Notes: generated from the sequence alone by a model not told the origin. A stretch of DNA of 64,000 bases from Acidobacteriota bacterium (GCA_018268915.1 JAFDVQ010000003.1:248001-312000); one strand, 5' to 3'; shown: positions 43,007 through 52,570, counted from the stretch's first letter. Numbers and translations are program-made.

Positions 43007-45184
43007 TCAGAAGCAGTCGATGTGGTCGCAGGCGTTCATGAGAGGAACCTGAAGGTTTGAGTCGTGGCCCTTTTCGGAGTAGATGGTGATGGTGGCGGGT
43101 TTGTAGTCCTCAGGCCTGGCCAGCATGATGTTCTTCACGAAGGTCTGCGGATTGCGGTCGTAGAGCGGGAACCAGGTGCTCTGAATCTGGACCATCACGG
43201 TATGGCCGGCTTTGAAGACGTGGTCGGCGGCGTGCAGGCTAAAGCGATAATCGCGGATGGTACCGGCACGGATAGGGGTGGGTTTGTCGAATCCCTGGAG
43301 GTAGCGACCGCGAAAGATTTCTTCGTTGATCATGAGCTGATAGCCGCGCATCTTCGGGTCAGGATCGTCGTCGGGATACTGGTCGATGAGCTTGACGACC
43401 ATGTCGTTGTCACTGCCGGTTGTGGAGGCGAAGATGTCGGCCATCACCTCGCCGGTCATGATGAGGTCTTTTTTGAGCACCGGCAGTTTGAATGTGGCGA
43501 CATCCTTTCGATCGGCGACAAAGCGCTGATCTTCGGTGAGCCAGTTGAACCACTGCGATTCGTCACCGTAGGTGGGCTGGATGGGGCGGTGACGATAAGG
43601 GACGGGATTGGCGGGGTCGCTGACGTAGTCAGTTTTGACGGACTCTTTTGGCTCGGCCCAGCTGAGTGCGCCGTTGCCGATTAAGTGCAGAGGTGTGGAC
43701 TGGGATTCGTCGGGAGGGAAATGCGAGTAGCGCTTCCAGGTGTTGGAGCCGGTCTGGAAGCTGGCGGTGTCTTCGAGGTCGAAGCCCGACGCGTCTTTGA
43801 GGAAGTGGCCGAAGAACTTGGCCTCGATGTTTTTGCGGAAGTCGGTGCCGATGGACTGGCCGTATTGGAGGTTTCCGAGATGGCGTGACGACGATCCCCA
43901 GTAGCCGTGACGCCAGGGGCCGAGGACCAGGTAGTTTTCCTGTTTTTCGTCGTGCGGTTCGAGTGTTTTGTACTCCTCCTGCGGACCCCACATGTCTTCC
44001 TGGTCGTAGTAGCCGCCGACGCTGAGCGTGGGCACAGCGACGGCCTTCAGGTGACTCTCGACCGCGCGCGAGGACCACGTGGTGTCGTAGGCGGGGTGAT
44101 CGAGGAAGAGCTTCCAGGTGGGGTACGTCTCTTTTACGCCTGACTTTTTGACGTCTTGCTCAAAAGAGCCGCGTTCGAGGAAGAAGTCGTAGCCGTCTTT
44201 TGGTTTGCCGTCCTTTCCTTTGCCGTAGCTGACTTCGCTGTTCTTCTTACTGCTGGCTTCCATTCCCCACACATAGTCGTAGCCGTAGGTTTGACGGAAA
44301 GCGCCGTTGTGGAAGAAGTCATCGCCCTTCCAGACGTCGATCATGGGAGCCTGGGGAGAGATGGCTTTGACGGCGGGGTGCGGGTCGATGCCGGCAGCCA
44401 TGGCAAGGAAGCCTGGATAGCTGGTACCGAGGAAGCCGGCGCGGCCGTTGTTGCCCTGAATGTTCTTCAGGAGCCACGCGACGGTGTCGTACGCGTCGGT
44501 GCTTTCGTCGACGGCTTTTGGATCCTTGTGGTCTTCTTCGGGGCGGCTCATGACGAAACTGCCTTCGCTCTTGAATCGGCCTCGGATGTCCTGAGCGACG
44601 TAGATGTAGCCATCGCGGGCGAGTTCTGGACGTCCGCCGAAGAAGGACATGCGGCTGGTGCCGTCCACTCCGTATGGTGTGCGCTGGATGAGGAAGGGAA
44701 GCGGGTCGGTGATGTCAGAGGGCTTGAGGACGATGGTGTGGAGCTTGACGCCATCACGCATCGGAATCATGACTTCCGTGGCCTGGTAGTCGTGGAAGAC
44801 GTGGTGGACGGGTTCGCCGGTGCGCTTGAAGGTCGCCTCAGGGTCATTGGAGGCCGTCATAGAGACGCCGCGGCTTGAGGCGTCGAGAGTGAACTTGATG
44901 GTGATGTGGGTTCCGGGAGCGGCGAAATCTGTCGGAGAGCTTTGCGAGAGAGTCGTGGGGACGAGGCGATCGGATTCGACGACGAGCTTGCCGTCTTTTA
45001 CGTAGAAGCTGTATGGGACATCGGGCTCAGAGGGATCGGTGTATTCACCGGAGAGGGCGTCGAGGGCAGAGAAGGCGGAGGTTTGTGCTGGCGCCTGGGC
45101 GAGGCCGGCTGTGGCAATGAGGTTTGCTGTTGAAAGCGAGAGCGCGAAACACAGGGCGACGGCGGCAACTCGGGAACGAGTCAA
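43007..45184 (-). CDS. CocE/NonD-family hydrolase (X-Pro dipeptidyl-peptidase type)
   Basis: 725 residues from TTG 45184, chosen because AAGGAGGT lies nine bases upstream and the next residues (TRSRVAAVALCFALSLSTANL) form the signal peptide; a longer frame has no ribosome site. The mature protein has an extra N-terminal domain with YSFYVKDGKLVVESD, then the alpha/beta-hydrolase with nucleophile Ser in GFLGTSYPGFLAMAAG, Asp/His partners and a C-terminal jelly-roll (PDDDPDPKMRGYQLMINEEIFRGRY, GHTVMVQIQSTWFPLYDRNPQTF). The family hydrolyses esters or amides, including X-Pro peptides. Exported; natural substrate unknown. Confidence 0.92.
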   Translation of the reverse strand: MTRSRVAAVALCFALSLSTANLIATAGLAQAPAQTSAFSALDALSGEYTDPSEPDVPYSFYVKDGKLVVESDRLVPTTLSQSSPTDFAAPGTHITIKFTLDASSRGVSMTASNDPEATFKRTGEPVHHVFHDYQATEVMIPMRDGVKLHTIVLKPSDITDPLPFLIQRTPYGVDGTSRMSFFGGRPELARDGYIYVAQDIRGRFKSEGSFVMSRPEEDHKDPKAVDESTDAYDTVAWLLKNIQGNNGRAGFLGTSYPGFLAMAAGIDPHPAVKAISPQAPMIDVWKGDDFFHNGAFRQTYGYDYVWGMEASSKKNSEVSYGKGKDGKPKDGYDFFLERGSFEQDVKKSGVKETYPTWKLFLDHPAYDTTWSSRAVESHLKAVAVPTLSVGGYYDQEDMWGPQEEYKTLEPHDEKQENYLVLGPWRHGYWGSSSRHLGNLQYGQSIGTDFRKNIEAKFFGHFLKDASGFDLEDTASFQTGSNTWKRYSHFPPDESQSTPLHLIGNGALSWAEPKESVKTDYVSDPANPVPYRHRPIQPTYGDESQWFNWLTEDQRFVADRKDVATFKLPVLKKDLIMTGEVMADIFASTTGSDNDMVVKLIDQYPDDDPDPKMRGYQLMINEEIFRGRYLQGFDKPTPIRAGTIRDYRFSLHAADHVFKAGHTVMVQIQSTWFPLYDRNPQTFVKNIMLARPEDYKPATITIYSEKGHDSNLQVPLMNACDHIDCF

Positions 45185-45210
45185 AGCAGGGGACCTCCTT
45201 GTTGCAGAAC

Positions 45211-46164
45211 CTAATGAGCGTGGCCGTGATGGCTGTGAACGGCGGTGCTCGACATATCTTCGATGGGTACGACGCATCCTTCCAGTTCGGGGCATCCCTG
45301 GTGTTCAAACTGAATGGTTGAATGGTGAATGTTGAAGTGGTCGCGCAGCTCGTGCTTCAGCTTCACCAGAATACATTCGCTCTCCGATGGCGGAATGTCA
45401 GCGATGGTGACATGGCAGGCAAGGGCGTGGCTCTGCGAGCCGAGGCTCCAGACATGGAGGTCGTGGACGTTGATGACGCCTTCGACGGCTTCCATGCCGG
45501 AACGAATATGGCTCAGCTCAATGCCCCGTGGAGTTCCCTCAAGGAGGATGTTCAGAGTCTCGCGGACGATTCCGATGCTGGACCAGAGGATGAGAGCAGC
45601 AATGATGATCGAGAGAACGGGGTCGATCCAGGTGTGACCTGTGAAGAGGATCGCTGCGCCTCCGAGAATGACGGCGGCGGTGGAGAGAGTATCTCCGGCC
45701 ATGTGGAGAAAAGCGCTGCGCATATTGACGTCGCGTGCGCAACCCCAGAGCAGAGCAGCAATTACGCCGTTCATGAGGACGCCCGCAGCCGCCACCCACA
45801 TCATTAGCTTCGGCTGGACGGCGATGGGAGCGCTAAGGCGATGGATGGCTTCGATGCCGATCCAGATGGAGATGACGACGAGAGTTGCAGCGTTGACGAA
45901 GGCGGCGAGAACGCCGGCGCGCTGATAGCCGAAGGTCTTTGAGTCGTCGGCGGGGCGGGTTTGAAAGTAAACGGCGGCAAAGCTGAGGAGCAGGGCAAGG
46001 AAGTCGGAGACGTTGTGGCCGGCCTCGGAGAGAAGCGCGAGGGAGTGGGCGCGGATGCCAAAGATGAAGGTGACGACGACGTATGCGAGGGTAGCTACGA
46101 GAGAGAAGCGGAGTACGGATTGTGTCCTTGAGGCACCGGGAGCAGGCGCTGCGTGGACATGCAT
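45211..46164 (-). CDS. CDF-family metal cation exporter
   Basis: 317 residues with six membrane helices. The HxxxD metal sites are present twice: EAGHNVSDFLALLLSFAAV (helix 2) and HMAGDTLSTAAVILGGA (helix 5), the pattern of Zn2+/Cd2+/Co2+ cation diffusion facilitators. N-terminal MHVHAAPAPG and C-terminal AVHSHHGHAH histidines may carry metal to the pore. It uses the proton gradient to pump divalent metal out. The CocE gene follows by 26 bp on the same strand. Confidence 0.95.
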   Translation of the reverse strand: MHVHAAPAPGASRTQSVLRFSLVATLAYVVVTFIFGIRAHSLALLSEAGHNVSDFLALLLSFAAVYFQTRPADDSKTFGYQRAGVLAAFVNAATLVVISIWIGIEAIHRLSAPIAVQPKLMMWVAAAGVLMNGVIAALLWGCARDVNMRSAFLHMAGDTLSTAAVILGGAAILFTGHTWIDPVLSIIIAALILWSSIGIVRETLNILLEGTPRGIELSHIRSGMEAVEGVINVHDLHVWSLGSQSHALACHVTIADIPPSESECILVKLKHELRDHFNIHHSTIQFEHQGCPELEGCVVPIEDMSSTAVHSHHGHAH

Positions 46165-46176
46165 GATGTCAGTTTA

Positions 46177-46216
46177 GATGAGATAGGGGTCAGGGATCAG
46201 AGGCCAGGGCTCAGAA
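46177..46216. repeat. AGGGGTCAGGGATCAG tract
   Basis: Degenerate tract in the gap between the CDF gene and the next gene. Confidence 0.6.
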
Positions 46217-46220
46217 AAGC

Positions 46221-46691
46221 TCAGCCGCGATCGGTGCTCAGGTTACCCAGGCCGGGCCGCTTGCGGGCGGGGTAGACCGGGAGGCTCGACCGGAGGCCGG
46301 ACCAGGACTCGGCAAGAATGATGCTGTTCTGAGGGTTGCCGGGCTGGTAGCGGACGGTGCAGGGATATCCGGCGCGTACCTCAGCGGGGTCGACGACGGT
46401 CAGCAAGGTGGTGACGTCCTGGGAGCACTCGTAGTCGACGCCGGAGCTACGGTACTTGTACTCCAGCATGGTGAGCGGGCGGCCGTCGTCCAGGGTCATT
46501 TCGCGAATGTCGAGGAGCATGCCGTCGACGAGGCGGCCGGACTGGGCGAGCAGCTTGCGTCGTGCGCGTTCGAGTTCCTCTTCAGTGGGCTTTTTGCGAC
46601 GGAAGAAGAAGACAGCACCTGCGGTCAGGCCGGCGACCAGCGCAACTCCGGCGGCGGCTTCCCATGTAGTTCGATTGGTAAGAAGGATCAT
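46221..46691 (-). CDS. Single-helix membrane protein, DUF3592-like
   Basis: 156 residues from ATG 46691. One N-terminal helix (WEAAAGVALVAGLTAGAVFFF) is followed by RRKKPTEEELERARRKLL. The rest (SSGVDYECSQDVTTLLTVVDPAEVRAGYPCTVRYQPGNPQNS) resembles the small beta domain of DUF3592-type proteins, where a conserved VRYxPxNPxxS motif is usual. Function unknown. It is divergent from the reductase gene at 46850. Confidence 0.72.
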   Translation of the reverse strand: MILLTNRTTWEAAAGVALVAGLTAGAVFFFRRKKPTEEELERARRKLLAQSGRLVDGMLLDIREMTLDDGRPLTMLEYKYRSSGVDYECSQDVTTLLTVVDPAEVRAGYPCTVRYQPGNPQNSIILAESWSGLRSSLPVYPARKRPGLGNLSTDRG

Positions 46692-46849
46692 CGCGATGGA
46701 CGGGTCGGCAGATTTCCAATTCGAGCATACCGCAGAGTTGGTTTCTGTGTACCGCAGGGAGGGAGATCGGAGCACCGAAGGTACCGTTCTGGTATGGCTT
46801 GCCCGAAGGAAAAGGATCTATCTACACTCTGGCGTATCAGGAGGATGCG

Positions 46850-47491
46850 ATGAAGGTAGGCGTGCTGGGCTCAGGAGATGTAGCGAAAGTACTAGCTGCG
46901 GGATTGAAGAAGCACGGGCACCAGGTGAAGATCGGGAGCCGAACTCCGGCGAAACTGGCAGAGTGGGTGGCGCAGAATGCCGGAATCGAAAGCGGGACGT
47001 TCGCGGAAGCGGCGGGGTTCGGAGAACTGGTGGTGCTGGCGGTTAAGGGAAATGTTGCGGCCGAGGCGCTGGAGCTTGCAGGGGCGAAGAATATTGCGGG
47101 GAAGACGGTGATGGACGCGTGCAATCCGATTGCCGATGCGCCGCCGGAGAAGGGCGTGCTGCGATTCTTCACGGATCTTAACGAGTCTTTGATGGAGAAG
47201 CTGCAGAGCCAGTTCAAGGACGCTCGGTTTGTGAAGGCGTACAACTCGGTAGGGTCGGTGCTGATGGTGAATCCGGAGTTGAAGGGCGGCCGGCCGACGA
47301 TGTTTATCTGCGGGAATGATGAGGCGGCAAAAAAGCAGGTGGCGCAGATCAACGAGCAGTTTGGGTGGGAGACGGCAGACATGGGAGGCGTGGAGGCCGC
47401 GCGGGCGATTGAACCGCTTTGTATGCTCTGGTGCATTCCCGGATTTGCACGCAATGAATGGATGCATGCATTCAAGCTGCTGACGAAATGA
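46850..47491 (+). CDS. NADPH-dependent F420 reductase-like protein
   Basis: 213 residues from ATG 46850 (GGAGG upstream). KVGVLGSGDVAKVLAAGLKKHGHQVKIGSRTP is the NADP Rossmann fold with GSRT contacting the 2'-phosphate. MDACNPIADAPPEKGVL, FVKAYNSVGSVLMVNP and DMGGVEAARAIEPLCMLW match F420H2:NADP oxidoreductase (FNO)-like proteins and related NADP-binding enzymes. F420 use cannot be shown, since no F420 genes are nearby; it may act on another flavin. Its stop overlaps the GNAT start by 4 bp. Confidence 0.88.
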   Translation: MKVGVLGSGDVAKVLAAGLKKHGHQVKIGSRTPAKLAEWVAQNAGIESGTFAEAAGFGELVVLAVKGNVAAEALELAGAKNIAGKTVMDACNPIADAPPEKGVLRFFTDLNESLMEKLQSQFKDARFVKAYNSVGSVLMVNPELKGGRPTMFICGNDEAAKKQVAQINEQFGWETADMGGVEAARAIEPLCMLWCIPGFARNEWMHAFKLLTK

Positions 47492-48036
47492 TGGAGCAGG
47501 ACGAGGTGCTGCGGACAGAGCGGCTGATTCTGCGAAGGCCGCGTGAGGCGGACCGGGAGCCGTTTGTGCGGTTGAACGCGGACCCGAGGGTGATGGAGTT
47601 CTTTCCTGCGATTCTGTCACGGCCGGAGAGTGATGCGTTGTTGGAACGGATCGGTGCGCATCTTGGGAAGTATGGATTCAGCAAATGTGCCGCGGAACTG
47701 CGCGAGACGGGCGAGTTCATCGGGTTCATCGGGCTGGCGGTGCCGCGGTTTGAGGCGGCGTTTACTCCATGTGTGGAGATTGGATGGAGGCTCGCGGCTG
47801 AGTATTGGGGTCGCGGGCTGGCGACCGAAGGCGCCCGGGCGGCAATGGAGTACGGGTTTGCAGAGCTGGGATTGAAAGAGATTGTGTCCTTCACGACGGC
47901 GGGAAACGTGCGTTCGCGGCGAGTGATGGAGAAGCTGGGAATGACTTACGATGCTTCCGATGATTTCGATCATCCGTCCTTGCCGGAGGGGCATCCGCAG
48001 CGGCGGCATGTTCTGTACAGGCTGCGCCGCGATTGA
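47488..48036 (+). CDS. GNAT-family N-acetyltransferase (RimJ/RimL type)
   Basis: 182 residues from ATG 47488, whose first base overlaps the upstream stop (ATGA). RLILRRPREADREPFVRLNADPRVMEFFPA opens the fold, GWRLAAEYWGRGLATEGARAAMEYGFAELGLKEIVSFTTAGNVRSRRVMEKLGM holds the acetyl-CoA loop. Such enzymes acetylate protein N-termini or small amines; the substrate is not predictable. Cotranslated with the reductase gene. Confidence 0.93.
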   Translation: MMEQDEVLRTERLILRRPREADREPFVRLNADPRVMEFFPAILSRPESDALLERIGAHLGKYGFSKCAAELRETGEFIGFIGLAVPRFEAAFTPCVEIGWRLAAEYWGRGLATEGARAAMEYGFAELGLKEIVSFTTAGNVRSRRVMEKLGMTYDASDDFDHPSLPEGHPQRRHVLYRLRRD

Positions 48037-48140
48037 ATTTGTGAGTCAATGCGGCGTTGCATGGACGCCTTGACCGCTGCTCGGCCCGCTCGTATGCTCG
48101 GGGCAATTGCGGGCCCTTTTCGAATGAGTGAGGAGATGAG

Positions 48141-50597
48141 ATGAGCACTGCTGCACCTGCGACAACTGTGGTTCCTCGATTTGCTGCTCAGCCTTTGCTG
48201 GTGCGCCGTGCGGCGGTGCTTGGCGCAGGGACGATGGGGTCACGGATTGCGGCACACCTGGCGAATGCGGGGATTCCAGCATTGTTACTGGACATGGTTC
48301 CGGAGGGTGGGCGTTCGCGGAATGAGCTGGCAGAGAAGGCGCTGGCGAATCTGGCAAAGGCGAAGCCGGCGGCCTTTTATGAGGCGTCTTTATCGTCGAT
48401 GGTAACGCCGGGAAATTTTGAAGATGACCTGCCGAAGTTGAAGCAGTGCGACTGGGTGATCGAGGCGGTTGCGGAGAACCTGGAGATCAAGCGGGCGCTG
48501 CTGGAGCGCGTGACGCCGCATCTTGCTCCGCAGGCTGTGCTGACGACGAACACTTCGGGACTGCCGATTGCGAAGATCGCAGCGGGCCTCAAGTCGCATC
48601 GCGAGCGATTCTTCGGGACGCATTTCTTCAATCCGCCGCGATATATGCAGCTGCTTGAGATCATTCCGACGGCGGAGAGCGATGCGGAGCTGGTAGCCGC
48701 ATTTGCGACGTTTGCGGATCGCGCGCTGGGCAAGCAGGTGGTGTTTGCGAACGATACGCCGAACTTCATTGCGAATCGAATTGGCGTGATGGTGATGTTT
48801 ACAGCTGCTGCGCTGATGGTGGAGCAGGAACTGACGATCGAGGAAGTGGACGCGCTGACGGGACCGGCGCTGGGGTTTCCGCGGACGGGGACGTTCCGGC
48901 TTTCAGATATGGTGGGGATCGATGTGCTGGCGCATGTGGCAGCGAACTTTCCGCAGGGCGTTATGCCGGGCGGGTTCGGAGCCATTTTGCAGGAGATCGT
49001 GAAGCGCGGCTGGCTGGGCGATAAGAGCGGACAAGGTTTCTACAAGAAGTCGCGCGGAGCGGATGGAAGAGACGAGAGATTTGTTCTCGATCTGAAGACA
49101 TTTGAGTATCGGCCGCTGGAGAAGGCGAATCTGCCAGCGCTGGAGATGGCAAAGAATGCGGCGACGGTACAGGAGCGTTTGAAGCTGCTGCTGGCAAATG
49201 ATCCGAAGAAGGATAAGGCTGCGCGATTTCTCTGGCCATTTTTGGCGACGCTGTGGAACTTTGCTGCAGAGCGGATTGGTGAGGCGGCAAATGAGGCTCC
49301 TTCGATCGACGAGGCGATGCGGGCCGGATTCAACTGGGATCTTGGGCCGTTCGAGCTTTGGGATGCGGCGGGAGTGCGCGAGACGGTTGGCCGGATGCGG
49401 GAGATGGGGGTATCGGTGAGTCCGGCAACCATAGGGTTGCTTGAATCTGCGCCAGAGGAGGCGAGGGTAGCCTGGTACTCGCCGGATGGGCCGCAGTGCT
49501 ACAACCCGACAACGGGGGCGTGGGAGACGCTTGCGCAGCAGCCGGGACATGCGCGGGTGGCGGATTTCCGGCGGAGCAATGGGATTGTGAAGTCGAATCC
49601 TGGAGCGTCTCTGGTGGATGTTGGCGACGGAATCGGGTGCATCGAACTGCACTCGCTGAAGAACGCGATCGGCGGGGATGTCGTGGCGATGATCTCGTCA
49701 GTTCTGAATCCGGCTTCGGAGGCGGTGAAGAATTTTCGCGGATTTGTAATCAGCGGAGATCGCGATCGGTTCAGCGTAGGCGCGAACCTGATGCAGCTTC
49801 TGCTGGGTGCGCAGGAGGGCGACTGGGACGAGGTTGAGGGAGCGATCCGGGCTTTCCAGCAAATGTGCTCGGCGGTGAAGTTCTGCCCGCGTCCAGTGGT
49901 GGTTGCGCCTTTCAATCTGACGCTGGGTGGAGGAGCGGAGATATGTCTGCATGCGGCTAGACGGCAGCCGTATGCGGAGACGTATATCGGGCTGGTGGAG
50001 ACGGGGATTGGATTGATTCCGGGAGGCGGAGGAACGAAGGAGATGCTGCTGCGAACGGTGGATGCAGCAGAGCACCTTGCACCGCCTGATCCGAAGGATC
50101 CGCCATCGCGGTTTGCGCAGTCGGCGGAGATGAATTCGGCGCTGAAACGGACGCTGGAGACGATTGCAATGGCGAAGGTGTCGACATCGGCTGAGGAGGG
50201 CCGGGGGCTGGGGCTGTTTGCGGAGTCGGACCGGATCACGATGAATCGCGAAAGGCTTCTGCTGGATGCGAAGGCGCAGGCAATTGCGCTGGCGGAGGCG
50301 GGCTATGTGGCTCCGCAGATGCGGACGGTTGCGGCCGCAGGGACAGCTTCGCTGGCTGTTCTGAATACAGGCATCTTTCTGATGGGCGAAGCGGGATACG
50401 CGTCAGAGCATGACATGAAAGTGGCGCGATGGGTGGCGTACATTCTGTGCGGCGGGAAGGTGACGGCGGGATCGCTGGTGAGCGAGCAATATCTGCTGGA
50501 TCTCGAACGCGAGGCGTTCCTATCGCTGTGCGGCGAGCGCAAGACGCAGGAGCGAGTTGCGTATACACTTAAAACCGGAAAACCACTGCGCAACTAG
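48141..50597 (+). CDS. FadN-like 3-hydroxyacyl-CoA dehydrogenase/enoyl-CoA hydratase fusion
   Basis: 818 residues; GAGGAG upstream of the ATG. The dehydrogenase comes first: AAVLGAGTMGSRIAAHLANAGIP (NAD site, about 26-48) and catalytic His in FGTHFFNPPRYMQLLEI, then two helical 3HCDH domains to about residue 480. The enoyl-CoA hydratase domain is C-terminal (about 530-700; LTLGGGAEICLHAARRQPYAETYIGLVETGIGLIPGGGGTKE). This order equals Bacillus FadN and is the reverse of E. coli FadB. It does two steps of beta-oxidation in the cytosol. A thiolase gene follows after one unknown gene. The fadE-type acyl-CoA dehydrogenase is absent here. Confidence 0.93.
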   Translation: MSTAAPATTVVPRFAAQPLLVRRAAVLGAGTMGSRIAAHLANAGIPALLLDMVPEGGRSRNELAEKALANLAKAKPAAFYEASLSSMVTPGNFEDDLPKLKQCDWVIEAVAENLEIKRALLERVTPHLAPQAVLTTNTSGLPIAKIAAGLKSHRERFFGTHFFNPPRYMQLLEIIPTAESDAELVAAFATFADRALGKQVVFANDTPNFIANRIGVMVMFTAAALMVEQELTIEEVDALTGPALGFPRTGTFRLSDMVGIDVLAHVAANFPQGVMPGGFGAILQEIVKRGWLGDKSGQGFYKKSRGADGRDERFVLDLKTFEYRPLEKANLPALEMAKNAATVQERLKLLLANDPKKDKAARFLWPFLATLWNFAAERIGEAANEAPSIDEAMRAGFNWDLGPFELWDAAGVRETVGRMREMGVSVSPATIGLLESAPEEARVAWYSPDGPQCYNPTTGAWETLAQQPGHARVADFRRSNGIVKSNPGASLVDVGDGIGCIELHSLKNAIGGDVVAMISSVLNPASEAVKNFRGFVISGDRDRFSVGANLMQLLLGAQEGDWDEVEGAIRAFQQMCSAVKFCPRPVVVAPFNLTLGGGAEICLHAARRQPYAETYIGLVETGIGLIPGGGGTKEMLLRTVDAAEHLAPPDPKDPPSRFAQSAEMNSALKRTLETIAMAKVSTSAEEGRGLGLFAESDRITMNRERLLLDAKAQAIALAEAGYVAPQMRTVAAAGTASLAVLNTGIFLMGEAGYASEHDMKVARWVAYILCGGKVTAGSLVSEQYLLDLEREAFLSLCGERKTQERVAYTLKTGKPLRN

Positions 50598-50650
50598 ACA
50601 AGGAAAGAGCCGGTCTGCGGCTGCGCGGTGCATGGGCGCGAGAAGGTGCG

Positions 50651-51274
50651 ATGAAGATCGCAGCGGGTATTCTGGCTGGGCTGATTTCGGCTTCGATGTG
50701 CGGGCAGCGGAACGCAGGCGCGCAGGAGTCGAGTCCGGGAGTTTCGGCGCAACCTCTCAATGAGTCGGGCAAGACGGCTGTGGATGGGAAGACGGTGTCG
50801 TATCTCATTCGCCGGCTTCCGGTGGATTCGTTTCCCGACTTGCCGAAGGCGGTGGCGTCGAGCCTTGTTGAGAAAGAATGCCTGATACCGCAGACCTACC
50901 AGGCGCATCGGCCGGAGAACGTGATCCATGCAAGCTTTGAACGAGCCGGGTCGTCGGACTGGGCTGTGTTGTGCTCGGCGCACGGCAAGGCAGAACTGCT
51001 GGTGTTCTTCGGGCGTGTGCCGGATAAGGCGATGACCATCGCAGCAGCGCCGGAATTGAGCCGGATTCAACGGCATGATTCGACCGGCGTGTACGGGTTC
51101 GACTGGGGAATCGATTCGGTGTCGCCGAAGCAGGTGCGGGATGCGCAATCTGGACTGGAACATCATGCGGCGGCGGTTGATCACGATGCGCTGGCGAGTA
51201 CGGTGTTGAACGAGAAAACGGTATATCGCTTGTACGCGAATGACGAGTGGACGAGGTTGGACGTGCCGGAGTAG
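50651..51274 (+). CDS. Exported protein of unknown function inside the fad cluster
   Basis: 207 residues; GAAGGTG upstream of the ATG. Signal peptide (MKIAAGILAGLISASMCG), so periplasmic or surface-exposed. Mature part: SYLIRRLPVDSFPDLPKAVASSLVEKECLIPQTYQ, then VIHASFERAGSSDWAVLCSAHGKAELLVFF and FDWGIDSVSPKQV. Not a known domain. It sits 53 bp after the FadN-like gene and 99 bp before the thiolase, so it is a candidate extra member of the unit, but a REP-like hairpin separates it from the thiolase and its function need not be fatty-acid related. Confidence 0.75.
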   Translation: MKIAAGILAGLISASMCGQRNAGAQESSPGVSAQPLNESGKTAVDGKTVSYLIRRLPVDSFPDLPKAVASSLVEKECLIPQTYQAHRPENVIHASFERAGSSDWAVLCSAHGKAELLVFFGRVPDKAMTIAAAPELSRIQRHDSTGVYGFDWGIDSVSPKQVRDAQSGLEHHAAAVDHDALASTVLNEKTVYRLYANDEWTRLDVPE

Positions 51275-51313
51275 GCCGGGTTGACCGGAGACGGCCAGAA
51301 GGTCTAGTTCTTT

Positions 51314-51345
51314 CCCAGGTCTCAGAATCGAGACCCGGGGCACCC
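51314..51345 (-). repeat. REP-like hairpin, family A copy 3
   Basis: CCCAGGTCTC (51314-51323) with GAGACCCGGG (51330-51339), loop AGAATC, reverse orientation with GCACCC at the right end. One stem pair is a mismatch (A against C). It lies between the exported protein gene and the thiolase gene. Confidence 0.85.
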
Positions 51346-51373
51346 AGCATCTTTTCCTCAGGAGCAGATTTCG

Positions 51374-52570
51374 ATGGCAGAAGCGGTAGTTGTCAGTGCG
51401 GTGCGGACGCCGGTGGGAAGAGCGCCAAAGGGAAGTCTATCGACGACGCGGCCGGATGATCTGGCGGCGCTGGCGATCAACGATGCGCTAAGTCGTGTGA
51501 GAGACCTGGACAGAGCCGAGGTCGAGGATGTGATTCTCGGGTGCGCGCAGCAGGAGGGCGAGTCCGGCTGGAACATGGCGAGGATGGCGGCACTGCGGGC
51601 GCAGTTGTCGACCGATGTGCCTGGAATGACAGTGAACCGGCTGTGTGCGTCGGGGCTGGAGGCAATCGCGCAGGCAGATATGCGGATCCGGACGGGGACG
51701 CAGAAGGTGGTGGTTGCCGGCGGTGCGGAGTCGATGAGCATGCTGCCGATGGGTGGACTGAAACCGCGTCCGAACCCATGGCTGGCGGAGAACTATCCGG
51801 CGGCGCTGCTGACGATGGGGCTAACGGCCGAGCGAGTTGCGAAGCACTACGGAATTTCGCGTGAAGATGCGGATGCGTTTGCGCTGGCGAGTCACAGGAA
51901 GGCGTTGTCGGCGCAGGCTGCGGGCAGGTTTTCAGAGGAACTTGCGGCGGTGACGGTGACGACAGCTTCTCCAGGTGCGAAGGCTGGAAAGCCTGTGACG
52001 ACGGAGACGATTTTCGGGGCAGACGAGGGACCTCGAGCGGACACCACTGCCGACGCGCTGGCGAAGCTGAAGCCGGTCTTTCATGCGATGGGCACGGTGA
52101 CGGCAGGGAATGCTTCGCAGACTTCCGATGGCGCTGCGGCAGCGGTGCTGATGGAGGCAGGGAGGGCGAAGGAGTTGGGGGCGGAGCCTATCGGAAGGCT
52201 GGTGGCTTATGCGGTTGCCGGATGTCTGCCGGAGGAGATGGGGATGGGGCCGGTCAATGCTGTGCCTAAGGCTCTGAAGAAGGCGGGGCTGAAGCTGGAT
52301 GACATTGGACTCGTTGAGTTGAACGAGGCGTTTGCGGCGCAGGCGCTGGCGGTGATTCGTGAGCTGGGACTCGACCCGGAAAAGGTCAACGTTAATGGTG
52401 GGGCTGTAGCGCTGGGGCATCCGCTGGGGTGCACGGGTGCGAAGCTGACGGCAACGCTGCTGAGCGAGATGCGGAAGAGAAACGTGCGATACGGGCTGGT
52501 CACGATGTGCGTCGGCGGGGGGCAGGGGGCGGCGGGGGTGTTTGAGCTGCTGACTTCGCGTAGCAAGTAG
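51374..52570 (+). CDS. fadA: Acetyl-CoA acyltransferase (thiolase)
   Basis: 398 residues; GGAGCAG upstream of the ATG. Catalytic residues: Cys in NRLCASGLEAI (about 92-102), His in GGAVALGHPLGCTGAKL and the second Cys in LVTMCVGGGQGAAGVFE; the NEAFAAQAL motif is complete. It cuts 3-ketoacyl-CoA to acetyl-CoA plus a shorter acyl-CoA and completes the beta-oxidation cycle with the FadN-like protein upstream. Length and motifs fit the degradative type better than acetoacetyl-CoA synthase type, but that is a judgement. Confidence 0.95.
   Translation: MAEAVVVSAVRTPVGRAPKGSLSTTRPDDLAALAINDALSRVRDLDRAEVEDVILGCAQQEGESGWNMARMAALRAQLSTDVPGMTVNRLCASGLEAIAQADMRIRTGTQKVVVAGGAESMSMLPMGGLKPRPNPWLAENYPAALLTMGLTAERVAKHYGISREDADAFALASHRKALSAQAAGRFSEELAAVTVTTASPGAKAGKPVTTETIFGADEGPRADTTADALAKLKPVFHAMGTVTAGNASQTSDGAAAAVLMEAGRAKELGAEPIGRLVAYAVAGCLPEEMGMGPVNAVPKALKKAGLKLDDIGLVELNEAFAAQALAVIRELGLDPEKVNVNGGAVALGHPLGCTGAKLTATLLSEMRKRNVRYGLVTMCVGGGQGAAGVFELLTSRSK

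Noticed and set aside
43064..44878. Two long open frames opposite to the CocE-type hydrolase
   Set aside because: Antisense shadows; Val/Gly/Asp-rich products typical of reversed coding sequence.
45185..45295. Longer N-terminus for the CocE-type hydrolase
   Set aside because: It would place 37 basic residues before the signal peptide and overlap the CDF gene, while TTG 45184 has an ideal AAGGAGGT site.
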